Notes: generated by a model not told the origin, from the letters alone. Shown: positions 31,115-41,216, counted from the first letter of the stretch. The stretch is 64,000 nt of DNA from Arsenophonus sp052174475 (GCA_052174475.1 JBQMRO010000016.1:1-64000), one strand, 5' to 3'. A program made the numbers and translations.

Positions 31115-31560
31115 AGGCTTATTTCGTACCAATCTACTTGACTATCTACTTTTAATCTCATCCACATTCTGCCTTTACATTAGCGATTAGTCGATATTAT
31201 ATTATCGGCTGAGTATTTAGTAATTAATATGTGCGCGAGCTCAATCTTTCTTTTTTTTCTGAATTTACTGTTAAAGCACAAAAAATTTTGTCAACTTTTT
31301 TCCATGCCAGAAAATGCGCGTGAGTTAAAGAATGGTATTGAACGTTCTATCTATCGTTATAACGATAGAACTAAAACATTAGATTTGATTTTTTAATTCT
31401 TTAGCTAGTGAATTAATAATATCATCAGCAACAAAAGAAAATTATGAGCTATTTGAACTTCTTATTGATTTAAAACAACGATAGCATATGATGGAGAATA
31501 TTTTTACTCGAATAAGCATTATAAATAAACCAGTTTAATCAGCGACTAATTCTAAACCTG
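31115..31560 (+). pseudogene. pspF: pspF pseudogene, C-terminal half (sigma-54 enhancer-binding activator)
   Basis: Starts in FRTNLLDYLLL (family GKFRADLLDRL), continues through (M)CAREL and reads PENARELKNGIERSIYRYND, the end of the AAA+ domain in PspF (family WPGNIRELKNVVERSVYRHG). Further pieces of the C-terminal part follow (LIDLKQR). The N-terminal half has been replaced by an IS481 fragment, and stops are frequent. PspF switches on the phage-shock operon; its loss suggests the psp response is gone. Nearness to sapA agrees with gene order in Enterobacterales. Confidence 0.8.
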
Positions 31561-31855
31561 CTTCGCAATTAAATTAATCTATCATCAATTAACATAACTA
31601 CTGAAAAACCATAATTTGTCAGATAACTAAAATATAAATACATATAAGTAATATAGAAAATAGCTACCGCTTGACGCTATCAAGCAAATTAAATCACTGG
31701 AAGTAATATAAGCAATGTCATCTACAGTATATCAAATTACTATTTGACAATAATCTATTTATTAGATAATTGATCTTGATGGTTATCAAGAACGTTTGCA
31801 AAAGCACTTTGTTAAGAATTTTTTCAAAAATAACTAATAATTTATTAACTCTATT

Positions 31856-31884
31856 TTGTTGCATAGAAAGAGTTAAGCTATAAT
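31856..31884 (+). promoter_or_regulatory. Candidate sigma-70 promoter of the sap operon
   Basis: TTGTTG at 31856-31861, a 17-bp spacer, then TATAAT at 31879-31884, about 31 bases before the preferred sapA ATG. The spacing and -10 are consensus-like, but in AT-rich DNA such matches are common. The stretch from 31561 to here holds nothing else recognised. Confidence 0.45.
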
Positions 31885-31915
31885 AAAGCCATTGGCACTT
31901 ATAATAGGTTTTTAT

Positions 31916-33589
31916 ATGCGGTACTTAATTTTATGGATTATTTTAATAAATGTAGGGACAATAAATGCTTTAGCAAACACCCTTCTTCCACCACAAATTC
32001 GTCAAACTAGTTTTATATATTGTGTTAATGGGATTATCACCACATTTAATCCTCAAATTGCCAGTACTGGACTGATTATAGATCCACTAGCTGCTCAACT
32101 TTATAATCGATTATTAGAAGTTAACCCATTTACCTTTAAACTGAATTCTGAACTTGCCTCACACTGGAAATCCATTGATAAGGGAATAACTTATCAATTC
32201 TACCTAAAACGCAATATTCCATTTCAAACAACAAATTGGTTCACGCCGACAAGAACACTCAATGCCGATGACGTTGTATTTAGTTTTTCTCGTATGTTTG
32301 ATAAACATCACCCTTATCATTATGTCAGTGGTGGTAATTATTCTTATTTCGATAGCCTGCAATTAGCTAACAATATCCGTAGTATTCGTAAGATTGATAA
32401 TTATACTGTCGAATTTAAATTATATACGCCCGATGTGTCATTTCTCTGGCATCTTGCTACTCGCTATGCCCCAATACTTTCAGAAGAATATGCGCAATAT
32501 CTCAATAAAATTAATCATAAAGAATTTATTGACCGGAAACCTGTTGGTACCGGTCCTTTCATGCTGGTAGCTTATCAAAGCGGTCAATTTATTAAGCTAA
32601 CTCGACATAATAATTATTGGAAGGGTAAACCTTTAATGCAGCAAGTTGTCATTGATCTTGGCACCGGCGGTACAGGACGTATATCTAAGTTATTAACTGG
32701 CGAATGTGATGTATTAGCTTACCCAGTTGCTAGTCAATTAAAGGTATTACGTGAAGATACCCGTTTTCGGCTATCAATGCGTGCTGGCATGAATGTTGCC
32801 TATCTGATTTTCAATACCAGTAACCCGCCATTTGATCAATTAAAAGTTAGACAAATTATTGCGTATTCAATTAATAATAAAAGATTAACGCAATCCATCT
32901 ACTATGGTGCTGCTGAAATAGCAACTTCTATCTTACCAAAAGCTTCATGGGCTTATGATAATCAAATTAAAGTGACAGACTATAACCCAGAAAAAGCTAA
33001 AGAAATGCTGAAAGAGTTAGGCTTGGGTGGTATGAAATTAGATCTTTTGGTTCCAGTTATTTCTCAATCCTATAATCCGAGCCCGCTAAAAACTGCAAAA
33101 CTTATTCAAGCAGATTTAGCAAAAGTAGGCATTAAAATAAATATCCTGCCTGTAGAAGGCAACCTATTAAAAAATAAGCTCAGTAATCAAAACTATCACA
33201 TGGTTCTTAATGGTTGGTCGACCGATAGTAATGATCCAGATAGTTTTTTTCGCCCTTTATTCAGTTGCCAAGCAATTGATTCACATACTAATTTAAGCAA
33301 ATGGTGTAATGCTTACTTTGATGAAATTTTACGCAAGGCGCTAGTAAGCCAAAGTATTTCATCTCGCGTTAATTATTATCATAAAGCGCAATCATTATTA
33401 GCAAAAGAATTACCGGTATTACCGCTAGCTTATTCATTATATATACAGGTTTATCGCTACGATATTAAAGGGCTTATTCTTACCGCCTTTGGTAATTCCT
33501 CTTTTGCCGAGGTTTATCGTGATGGATCTACTAACATCCCACTGCCGGCTGACTCTTATTTTAATGATAAAGAAGGAATTGCGTGGTGA
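31916..33589 (+). CDS. sapA: SapA, periplasmic peptide-binding protein
   Basis: 557 residues from the ATG at 31916. Periplasmic solute-binding protein of the Sap peptide ABC transporter, in the OppA/DppA family. In Salmonella and Haemophilus Sap is linked to antimicrobial peptide resistance. The N-terminus MRYLILWIILINVGTINALA is a signal peptide. Matching SapA motifs are FIYCVNGIITTFNPQ, WFTPTRTLNADDVVFSFSRM, PVGTGPF, LTGECDVLAYPVASQLKVL and GWSTDSNDPDSFFRPL. A TTG codon eight residues upstream (31892) keeps the frame open but would spoil the signal peptide start. It is the first gene of an intact five-gene operon, and the stop overlaps sapB. Confidence 0.95.
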   Translation: MRYLILWIILINVGTINALANTLLPPQIRQTSFIYCVNGIITTFNPQIASTGLIIDPLAAQLYNRLLEVNPFTFKLNSELASHWKSIDKGITYQFYLKRNIPFQTTNWFTPTRTLNADDVVFSFSRMFDKHHPYHYVSGGNYSYFDSLQLANNIRSIRKIDNYTVEFKLYTPDVSFLWHLATRYAPILSEEYAQYLNKINHKEFIDRKPVGTGPFMLVAYQSGQFIKLTRHNNYWKGKPLMQQVVIDLGTGGTGRISKLLTGECDVLAYPVASQLKVLREDTRFRLSMRAGMNVAYLIFNTSNPPFDQLKVRQIIAYSINNKRLTQSIYYGAAEIATSILPKASWAYDNQIKVTDYNPEKAKEMLKELGLGGMKLDLLVPVISQSYNPSPLKTAKLIQADLAKVGIKINILPVEGNLLKNKLSNQNYHMVLNGWSTDSNDPDSFFRPLFSCQAIDSHTNLSKWCNAYFDEILRKALVSQSISSRVNYYHKAQSLLAKELPVLPLAYSLYIQVYRYDIKGLILTAFGNSSFAEVYRDGSTNIPLPADSYFNDKEGIAW

Positions 33590-34551
33590 TTATTTACGCA
33601 TTAAGGCAATTATTACTTTTAATTATTACCTTATTTTTACTAACGCTCGTTAGTTCTAGTTTGAACTATTTTACTACTGATGCTCCGTTAAGTGAACTAT
33701 CATTATTGGATGCCTATATTTTTTATCTAACCAATTTATTAGATTGGAATTTTGGTTTTTCTAAAATTAATGGCCAACCCATTAGCGATCAATTGAATAC
33801 CACTTTTTCTGCTACCATGGAGTTATGTTTTTTAGCATTTATTTTAGCTTTAATAATCGGTATCCCTATGGGTATTATTGCTGGTGTTTGGCGCAATAAA
33901 TCAATTGATTATATCATTAAAATTTTTACCTTAATGGGTTTTTCTATGCCAACTTTTGTATTGGCTTTATTATTTATTCTGCTTTTTTCATTGAAATTAG
34001 CCTGGTTACCGGTCTCAGGACGAATTAATTTACTGTATGATCTTCCATCTATTAGTGGTTTTGCTCTAATTGATGTGTGGTTATCAGATTCAGTTTATCG
34101 TAATCAAATGTTAATTAATCTTTTGGAGCATTTAATTTTACCAGTTATTACATTAGCTATTGCGCCAATTTCTGAAATGATACGTTTAATGAAAAATAGT
34201 ACTGAAGCCATTATGGGTGAAAATTACATTAAAGCAGCGGCAACTAGAGGACTCTCTCGCGTTACTATAATTAAACGTCATATATTACACAACGCACTTC
34301 CCCCTATTATTCCAAAACTTGGTTTGCAATTTGCTACTATGATTACACTAGCAATGATCACTGAACTTGTGTTTAATTGGCCAGGCTTAGGCCGCTGGTT
34401 AATAACAGCCACTCAGCAAAATGATTACTCTGCAATTTCTGCAGGCGTAATGATTATTGGTACTTTAGTTATTATTGTTAATATCATATCGGATATTTTA
34501 GGTACTATTATGAACTCTCCTAAATATAAGGATGCATATGTCTTCAGATAA
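33586..34551 (+). CDS. sapB: SapB, ABC transporter permease
   Basis: 321 residues; inner-membrane permease of the Sap peptide transporter. It begins with GTG at 33586, overlapping the sapA stop by four bases (GTGA). The frame is open three bases further up, but this start aligns with E. coli MIIFTLRR. Several hydrophobic segments (about residues 8-25, 75-100, 115-140, 180-200, 255-270 and 285-305) surround the permease loop AAATRGLSRVTIIKRHILHN, the contact site for the ATPase subunits. The ending ISDILGTIMNSPKYKD matches the family. Tight overlap with both neighbours shows translational coupling. Confidence 0.94.
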   Translation: MIIYALRQLLLLIITLFLLTLVSSSLNYFTTDAPLSELSLLDAYIFYLTNLLDWNFGFSKINGQPISDQLNTTFSATMELCFLAFILALIIGIPMGIIAGVWRNKSIDYIIKIFTLMGFSMPTFVLALLFILLFSLKLAWLPVSGRINLLYDLPSISGFALIDVWLSDSVYRNQMLINLLEHLILPVITLAIAPISEMIRLMKNSTEAIMGENYIKAAATRGLSRVTIIKRHILHNALPPIIPKLGLQFATMITLAMITELVFNWPGLGRWLITATQQNDYSAISAGVMIIGTLVIIVNIISDILGTIMNSPKYKDAYVFR

Positions 34552-35428
34552 TTTTTATCGTGAACAAAAAATGCCGTCTACTATGCAGATTATCTGGCGA
34601 TTTTTTTCTAATGATATTCCGGCTATGACCGGATTTTATGGCGTTATTTTTCTTCTAATTTTGACTTTACTTGGCGATTATTTAGCTCCTTATACAATTA
34701 ACCAACAATTTTTAGACTACCAGTTATTACCTCCATCTTGGTCGCATTATGGTAATGTAGCCTTTTTTTTGGGTACTGATGATCTTGGTAGTGATATTTT
34801 AAGTAGACTGCTTATCGGTACAGCATCTACGTTCGGCTCTGCACTTGTAATTACCATTACTACAATGCTGGTTGGATTAATGTTAGGTTGTTTAGCTGGT
34901 ATTACCCATGGGTTAAAATCAGCTATTTTAAATCATGTGTTAGATACTCTATTATCAATTCCCTCGTTGCTTTTAGCAATTATTATTGTCGCTTTTGCCG
35001 GTTCAAGTCTTAAAAATGCAATAATTGCAATTTGGTTAGCCTTATTACCAAAAATTATTAGAACAATATACAGTGCTGTTCGTGATGAACTAGATACAGA
35101 ATATGTTCTTGCTGCTCGACTTGACGGTGCATCAAACTTTTATATCCTTTGGTATACTATATTACCAAATATTATACCTACCTTAGTAGTAGAAATTACT
35201 CGGACTCTTTCTGTGGCCATTTTAGATATGGCTGCATTAGGATTTCTTGATTTAGGTGGCAGATTACCAACTGCTGAATGGGGCAGTATGCTCGGTAATA
35301 GTTTAGAATTGATTTATGTAGCACCATGGACAGTTTTTCTTCCTGGCGCAGCCATTATGATCAGTGTTTTATTTGTTAACTTACTTGGTGATGGCTTACA
35401 TCGGGCCATTAATGCTGGAGTGAAATAA
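34538..35428 (+). CDS. sapC: SapC, ABC transporter permease
   Basis: 296 residues from the second ATG (34538), equal to E. coli SapC; an ATG two codons earlier is possible. Second inner-membrane permease of the Sap complex. It has DYQLLPPSWSHYG, the FFLGTDDLGSDILSRLL motif typical of DppC-type permeases, LDTLLSIPSLLLAIIIVAFAG, and the ATPase-contact loop YVLAARLDGASNFYILWYT. It overlaps sapB by 14 bases, and its TAA shares a base with the sapD ATG (TAATG). It is intact. Confidence 0.94.
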   Translation: MSSDNFYREQKMPSTMQIIWRFFSNDIPAMTGFYGVIFLLILTLLGDYLAPYTINQQFLDYQLLPPSWSHYGNVAFFLGTDDLGSDILSRLLIGTASTFGSALVITITTMLVGLMLGCLAGITHGLKSAILNHVLDTLLSIPSLLLAIIIVAFAGSSLKNAIIAIWLALLPKIIRTIYSAVRDELDTEYVLAARLDGASNFYILWYTILPNIIPTLVVEITRTLSVAILDMAALGFLDLGGRLPTAEWGSMLGNSLELIYVAPWTVFLPGAAIMISVLFVNLLGDGLHRAINAGVK

Positions 35429-36423
35429 TGCCATTATTAGATATCCGTAACATCACTATTGAATTTATGACTGCCAAAGGTCTAGTTAAAGCAGTTGATA
35501 ATGTTTCTTTGCAGTTAAATGAGGGCGAAATTCGTGGCTTAACTGGCGAATCCGGTTCAGGTAAAAGCTTAATTGCTAAGGCTATTTGTGGTATTACAAA
35601 AGATAATTTAAAAATGACTGCCGATCATTTTTATTTTCTTGAGATTGATTTATTAAAGCTCACTGCACGCCAAAGACGTAGAGTGATAGGGCATAATATT
35701 TCAATGATTTTTCAAGAGCCGCAGTCTTGCTTAGATCCAGCTGAAAGTATTGGTAAACAACTGATTCAATCAATACCAAAATGGACTTTTAAAGGTCGTT
35801 GGTGGAACAGATTTAGCTGGCGCAAGCGACGAGCTATAGAATTACTCCATCGAGTTGGAATTAAAGATCACGATGATATTATGTACAGCTATCCTTATGA
35901 ACTTACAGAAGGTGAATGTCAGAAAGTAATGATAGCCATTGCGTTAGCAAACCAACCACGTCTACTTATTGCAGACGAACCCACAAATGCAATGGAACCA
36001 ACAACTCAAGCACAAATATTTCGCCTACTTGATAGCTTAAATCAAAATAATAATATGACAATTCTGCTAATTAGTCATGACATGCAAATGATGAGCAAGC
36101 TAGTTGATCGTATTAGCATACTCTATTGTGGCCAAACTGTTGAAAGTGCAACACCTGAAGAGTTATTACTCCGACCTCATCATCCTTATACGCAAGCCCT
36201 AATACGTGCTGTACCGAATTTTGGCAGCCCACTTCCACATAAAAGTCGACTAAATACCCTATCAGGAGCTATTCCTTCTATAGATCACCTACCAATTGGT
36301 TGTCGTCTTGGCCCTCGTTGTCCTTATGCACAAAAAACATGTATTATCACACCGCCGCTACGCGGCATAAAAAATCGAGCTTTTGCTTGTCATTTTCCTC
36401 TTAACATGGAGGAAATATCATGA
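35428..36423 (+). CDS. sapD: SapD, ABC transporter ATPase
   Basis: 331 residues (E. coli 330). One of two ATPases of the Sap transporter; E. coli SapD is also linked to Trk potassium uptake. Walker A GESGSGKS is at residues 40-47, the Q-loop region is IFQEPQSCLDP, and Walker B is LLIADEPTNAMEP. The ABC signature is the unusual LTEGECQKV, also seen in E. coli SapD, instead of LSGGQ. The C-terminal oligopeptide-transporter tail has RLGPRCPYAQKTC and a second cysteine in FACHFP, which in relatives can bind an iron-sulfur cluster. It overlaps sapF by four bases (ATGA). Confidence 0.95.
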   Translation: MPLLDIRNITIEFMTAKGLVKAVDNVSLQLNEGEIRGLTGESGSGKSLIAKAICGITKDNLKMTADHFYFLEIDLLKLTARQRRRVIGHNISMIFQEPQSCLDPAESIGKQLIQSIPKWTFKGRWWNRFSWRKRRAIELLHRVGIKDHDDIMYSYPYELTEGECQKVMIAIALANQPRLLIADEPTNAMEPTTQAQIFRLLDSLNQNNNMTILLISHDMQMMSKLVDRISILYCGQTVESATPEELLLRPHHPYTQALIRAVPNFGSPLPHKSRLNTLSGAIPSIDHLPIGCRLGPRCPYAQKTCIITPPLRGIKNRAFACHFPLNMEEIS

Positions 36424-37226
36424 CAACACCGTTGCTGGTAATAAAAAATCTGACTAAAACTTTTTTTTATCGCACAGGGTTATTTCAAACTCAACTATTA
36501 GAAGCGGTAAAACCTTTAAATTTTACTTTAAGAGCTGCTGAAACCTTAGCTATTATAGGTGCTAACGGATCAGGTAAATCAACTCTTGCTCGCATGTTAT
36601 CAGGCGTTATCGAAGCTAGTGGTGGTGAAATTTTTATTAATGGTCATCAACTTAATTTTGGCGATTATAGTTATCGCAGTCAACGCATCCGGATGATATT
36701 TCAGGATCCAAATACTTCCTTGACACCTAAACAGCGTATTGGACAAATTCTTGAAATCCCTTTAATTCTCAATACTTCTCTTTCTGTTCACGAACGGGAA
36801 GATCGTATAGAACAAACCCTTCGTCAGGTTGGATTATTACCTGATCACGCTAGCTATTACCCGCATATGTTAGCAGCAGGTCAAAAACAGCGAGTAGCGC
36901 TAGCAAGAGCGTTAATTCTGAAACCAAAGATTATTATTGCCGATGAAGCACTAGCCTCATTAGACATGACAATGCGTTCTCAAATTATTAATTTAATGCT
37001 TGAACTACAAGAAAAACAAGGTATTTCGTATATTTACGTTACTCAACATTTAGGTATCATAAAACATATCAGCGATAAAGTGTTGGTAATGGATAATGGT
37101 ATTGTAGTGGAAAGGGGTTATACAGCTGAAGTTCTTGCTTCGCCTTTACATGAAGTAACCCAACGCTTAATCGCCAGCCATTTTGGTGAACTTTTATCTG
37201 CGGATGCCTGGCGACAAGATTTATAA
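36420..37226 (+). CDS. sapF: SapF, ABC transporter ATPase
   Basis: 268 residues, the same length as E. coli SapF. Second ATPase of the Sap transporter. Walker A is IGANGSGKST, the Q-loop IFQDPNTSL, the signature (M)LAAGQKQRVALARAL and Walker B IIIADEALASLD. The switch histidine lies in YVTQHLGII. The start ATG overlaps the sapD stop. Last gene of the operon; an 8-bp inverted repeat lies about 100 bases downstream. The open frame on the opposite strand at 37069-37275 is an antisense artefact. Confidence 0.94.
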   Translation: MTTPLLVIKNLTKTFFYRTGLFQTQLLEAVKPLNFTLRAAETLAIIGANGSGKSTLARMLSGVIEASGGEIFINGHQLNFGDYSYRSQRIRMIFQDPNTSLTPKQRIGQILEIPLILNTSLSVHEREDRIEQTLRQVGLLPDHASYYPHMLAAGQKQRVALARALILKPKIIIADEALASLDMTMRSQIINLMLELQEKQGISYIYVTQHLGIIKHISDKVLVMDNGIVVERGYTAEVLASPLHEVTQRLIASHFGELLSADAWRQDL

Positions 37227-37325
37227 CTAGTATAAAGGCAACAAAACTGATCGAATCAATAAAATTATACAACACATTTAATTCTATTATGGTAGACTTA
37301 GTAAGTTTATCAAAAATGCATAGAT

Positions 37326-37344
37326 ACTATCTATAATAGATAGT
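37326..37344. promoter_or_regulatory. Inverted repeat containing a consensus -10 box upstream of fabI
   Basis: Arms ACTATCTA (37326-37333) and TAGATAGT (37337-37344) enclose TATAAT at 37332-37337, about 57 bases before the fabI ATG. It could be a fabI promoter overlapped by an operator, or a weak sap terminator (no T-run follows). The function is inferred only from position. Confidence 0.35.
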
Positions 37345-37394
37345 TTATGTTGAGTACGTTAGTGTTTTTTTAAAAATTACAAGGATACTGGCTT

Positions 37395-38204
37395 ATGGGC
37401 TTTATGAGCGGTAAGCGCATTCTGATCACTGGTTTAGCTAGTAAATTATCTATTGCTCACGGTATTGCACAAGCAATGCACCAACAAGGAGCTGAACTAG
37501 CTTTCAGTTATCAAGCTGATAAACTAAAATCTCGCGTAGAAGAGATGGCAAATAGTTTTGGCTCTAGTATTGTTTTGCCATGTGATGTAGCTTCTGATGA
37601 AGCTATTACTAAATTATTTTTCGAGTTAACGAAAGTATGGTCAAAATTTGATGGTTTTGTCCATTCAATTGCCTATGCACCAGCCGATCAACTTTATGGT
37701 GATTATATTGATGCAGTAACACGCGAGGGCTCTCGCATTGCTCATGATATTAGTTCATATAGCTTTGTTGCGTTAGCAAAAGCTTGTCGAAAAATATTAA
37801 ACCTTCATTCTAGCCTGGTTACGTTAAGTTATTTAGGTTCTGAGCGCGCGGTCCCTAATTATAATGTCATGGGATTAGCAAAAGCTTCCCTTGAAGCAAA
37901 TGTCCGTTATATGGCAAATGCAATGGGACCTGAAGTTATTCGTGTTAATGGAATTTCAGCTGGTCCAATCCGAACTTTAGCAGCATCTGGCATTAAAGAT
38001 TTTCGTAAAATGCTTTCACATTGTGAGTCAGTAGCCCCAATTCGCCGTTCGGTAACAATAGAAGATGTTGGTAATTGTGCCGCTTTTTTATGCTCTAATT
38101 TATCGGCGGGTGTTACCGGTGAAATTTTACATGTTGACGGTGGTTTCAGTATTACTGCAATGAATGAACTGAAATTAAAAGGCTATATTGACAAAGGTTG
38201 TTGA
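37395..38204 (+). CDS. fabI: FabI, enoyl-[acyl-carrier-protein] reductase, with an IS-encoded C-terminal tail
   Basis: 269 residues. NADH-dependent enoyl-ACP reductase, the last step of each fatty acid elongation cycle and target of triclosan and diazaborines. It has GKRILITGLASKLSIAHGIA, the catalytic Tyr and Lys in SYLGSERAVPNYNVMGLAKAS (Tyr156, Lys163) and the end HVDGGFSITAMNELKLK. E. coli FabI stops there (262 residues). Here seven more residues, GYIDKGC, and the TGA are read from the terminal inverted repeat of an IS1595-family element starting at 38181. Residue 93 is Ala and 94 Tyr (Gly-Phe in E. coli); position 93 is a known triclosan/diazaborine resistance site. AAGGA lies ten bases before the ATG. 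Otherwise intact and probably essential. Confidence 0.95.
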   Translation: MGFMSGKRILITGLASKLSIAHGIAQAMHQQGAELAFSYQADKLKSRVEEMANSFGSSIVLPCDVASDEAITKLFFELTKVWSKFDGFVHSIAYAPADQLYGDYIDAVTREGSRIAHDISSYSFVALAKACRKILNLHSSLVTLSYLGSERAVPNYNVMGLAKASLEANVRYMANAMGPEVIRVNGISAGPIRTLAASGIKDFRKMLSHCESVAPIRRSVTIEDVGNCAAFLCSNLSAGVTGEILHVDGGFSITAMNELKLKGYIDKGC

Positions 38205-41200
38205 TAGAAATCTCATTACATTATATACTGTATTTTAGTTACAGAATTTTCTCTAGAAAACAAATAGTCATATAGATCAAAAAAACTATTTCTTCATTCC
38301 ATGCCAGCATAAAGTTGCATCTTATTAGTTGAGCTAGGTGAGAATCTCTTAGCTGATGTGAATTCATGCATTGAGCAATTCATTCTACTTTATTCTACCA
38401 ATATTGCTACAATGAACATATTAGCCGCTGAAAAACTATTTATTATAGTTAGCGATATCGTTGCAAAATTTACGATTGAAGGAAAATATTTAATAATCTT
38501 ACTGGAGAAGTCTCTAGTGTGATTACGTCACAAGAATAAATAGTTTAGTTATCTGTGATGTATATTGAATAGCTTGACTTTACGGTAGTTAAAGAAATAA
38601 ACAAAGGTTGATTTAAAACAGAATTTAAATGACGTCATTGCTCCTTATTTTAGTTGGCAGCCAACTTAAATGTACTAAGTGGTATTGTTTAAGTTGACAA
38701 ATATTTTCCATGAACTCTTTAAAGGAAACCATTACACCTAATATAGAAAATCTAGAAAACGCGCGATAGAGGAGAAATAAGAGGGAAATGTAGTTAACAC
38801 TATGGTATGAGTGGCGCAGTTCTATCCTATTTTTGGGATGTTCATGATCGAAATACTTGTTTTATACTCAGCTATCTATTAATTTTTAAGAATTTATTTA
38901 GATAACTTAAAAGATATCTACTAAAAAGTAGAAACCAGGTAAATCAGGAAGACAATACGCAACTTTAGATATTAAAATCATATATTTATCTGAATGGTTT
39001 TTTACTTCTCTTTTAAAATTAATGATTAGAGAGGAAAAACTACAACTGAATTTTATGATACTCTAAAAAGCAGAGTCATATAGTAATGCGTCGGATTTGA
39101 TCTCTAATGTTCTTAACAGAAAGTATTATTTCTCTATAATCACTATTATTCGAGGTTTTAAGCGAAACTATAAATGTCAAAAGGCGCTGACCACGCTGGA
39201 TACATAAATCCATTAATGGGGTAATGACTAAGATATACTTGCTGATACATTTATCACCTATAGGGAACTAGGAATAATCCTCATCTTCTTCGCTCATCCT
39301 CTTTGACAAAACAAAGATAACTGGGCTGAAGACCTGATAAATGCGGAGAGAATATTGATTTCTATATCTCTAAAAAGAGATTAAGAGAGTAATTTATTCA
39401 CATATATATCTAATCCAATCAACTAAACTTCTTTTCACTATTGATGACGGCTAAAAGAAAATTCTTAAAAAACACGTTGAAACTATCAACTTTGAAACGC
39501 CTCTATTTGTAGAGCTAGCGCTTATCTGTAGTGTAGCCACTTCTGTCATGAATATCTAAACACGACTGCTTCTCCAAGTCTCTGAATAGCTTTTACCACA
39601 AGTTATTTTTCTGCTAAAGTTGTAAGTTACAAGCCTACAGTTTATGCGGTTTTAAAGCTATAAAGTAGTGATTAGCACAGCAGGTTCATATTTTTTCTGA
39701 TTGCAACTAGCAATACATTACTTTCACTATTCCTCCATCTTCTTTTGCCTTTTCAACAATAACTAGCTTATGCGATTCAACGCTCTATTTCGTGGCGTCA
39801 CTCAGACTTATGCCTGTAGGCACGCAACAGGATATTAAAATTAATATCTTCTATCCTTTGTACACTTATGCTCTATAACTCGATTAAGATCTGCATATTT
39901 ATGTATTCCTCATCCAAAGTTAGACTGGGTATTAAATATCCTGCATGGAGAAAGCTGCTCTTTAATAAAAAGCAGTCAAAGAAATCTAGTGAAGCTCTGT
40001 TATCCAGTTGATACGTCACAACTATGACTTAATAAATTCTAGTATCCTCTTGTTCTTGTGAACATATACGATCTAGGAAGCAGTGGTGGGCCCGTACTCT
40101 AAAGGCAGAGTACGGCCCACCGGTTATTGAAAAGTGCGCTTGCTAAAAAGATGAATGGGGGGACTGGCATAGCATGAAATACTTTAAACCCTACTTTAAA
40201 TTCCGATATCCGTATCAAAACTGTGCCATTACTGAGTAAGGAGTGGATTGTAGTATATTACTACTCTATAAACACCGAACTCAACATTAGCAATAATAAA
40301 TACTAATGCAAGAAAGATAATCCAGCACTTATATCAGCCATATTCCAGATAAGAATTTTAAAATGGGGTATTACTATGATTTCTTATCGAATTGCAAAAG
40401 GAGAGCGCTATTGCAAAAGATGTATAAAATTCTCGAAATAGAAGAGATCTAAAAAGTCAGGAAAACGTTGGCTACCCCTCCTTTCCTCGTACTGATAAAA
40501 GAGTTCTGCTGCACAGATACGTACAAATATATTCTGTGTGTGGCGTAACAAGCTACTTTTAACGACACTCAGATTAGCGAGCAGGGAATACAATTGTTGT
40601 TAAAAACAATACATAAAATAAAAAGTAATAGTTATTAAACTAAATCTAGATTTAATATTTCTAAAATTAGTGTATTAGAATCAAAGGATACACACTACGA
40701 TGAAACTTTAGCCTAAAATAGACCTAGATTGATTCTTACCTCCTTTTATCAAAAATGAATATCTTTTGCTCTTCAGTTAAATAGCAATTAAATTTTTTAA
40801 CCATAAATAAATTGCGGTCTTAATCGCTCGAGATTGATAAAGTCATGTGAGCGATGAAACTATTGATAAGTTTAATGTAGAGTGTATTAGTCGGATTTTT
40901 AAGCCAATCATCGATCAGAATTCATATTTTTCTTGGATGTAGCTAAATAGTGCGAAATTTTTTCTAGTGAGCATAAAATTAGTTACTATAACCTAATAAA
41001 GTTAGGTAACTAGAAAGTTATTGATAAGAATTTTCATATTTAAAATATGGAATTATATCAGCCAATTAAAGGTATGACTGAGTAAATTTCATGATATAGG
41101 GGTCTTTATTTACTGAATTATCTGGTTTGAGAAGATTGCTTGAAACCATAATAATTGAAATACAGTCGTGCCTATAAATTGCTCTGCAAAAAAGCAACAA

Positions 41201-41216
41201 TTTTACCAACATGATC
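38181..41216 (+). mobile_element. IS1595-family element at the fabI stop, split by element B
   Basis: The left end GGCTATATTGACAAAGGTTGTTG starts exactly after the last native fabI codon. The left half runs to about 38786, the right half from about 40809 (GCGGTCTTAATCGCTCGAG) to 41216, where a decayed right repeat (CAACAATTTTACCAACATGATC) ends it. Together they make about 1.0 kb. The right flank is internal IS481 sequence while the left flank is fabI, so the two ends did not insert at the same place. Recombination between two IS1595 copies is the simplest explanation. Confidence 0.82.
38787..40808 (-). mobile_element. Element B, second long copy, inserted in IS1595
   Basis: The reverse complement aligns with 26668-28597. 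Landmarks are GTGCGCTTGCTAAAAAGATGA near 40135, AACTATGACTTAATAAATTCTAGTAT near 40020 and the block near 39470-39540. It carries an unusual GC-rich hairpin at 40086-40120 (14-bp stem with one bulged C) not seen in the other copies. Frames are broken on both strands. The small frame 40408-40593 is not considered a gene. Confidence 0.6.

Noticed and set aside
37069..37275. Minus-strand frame overlapping the end of sapF
   Set aside because: Antisense to sapF codons with no independent signal.
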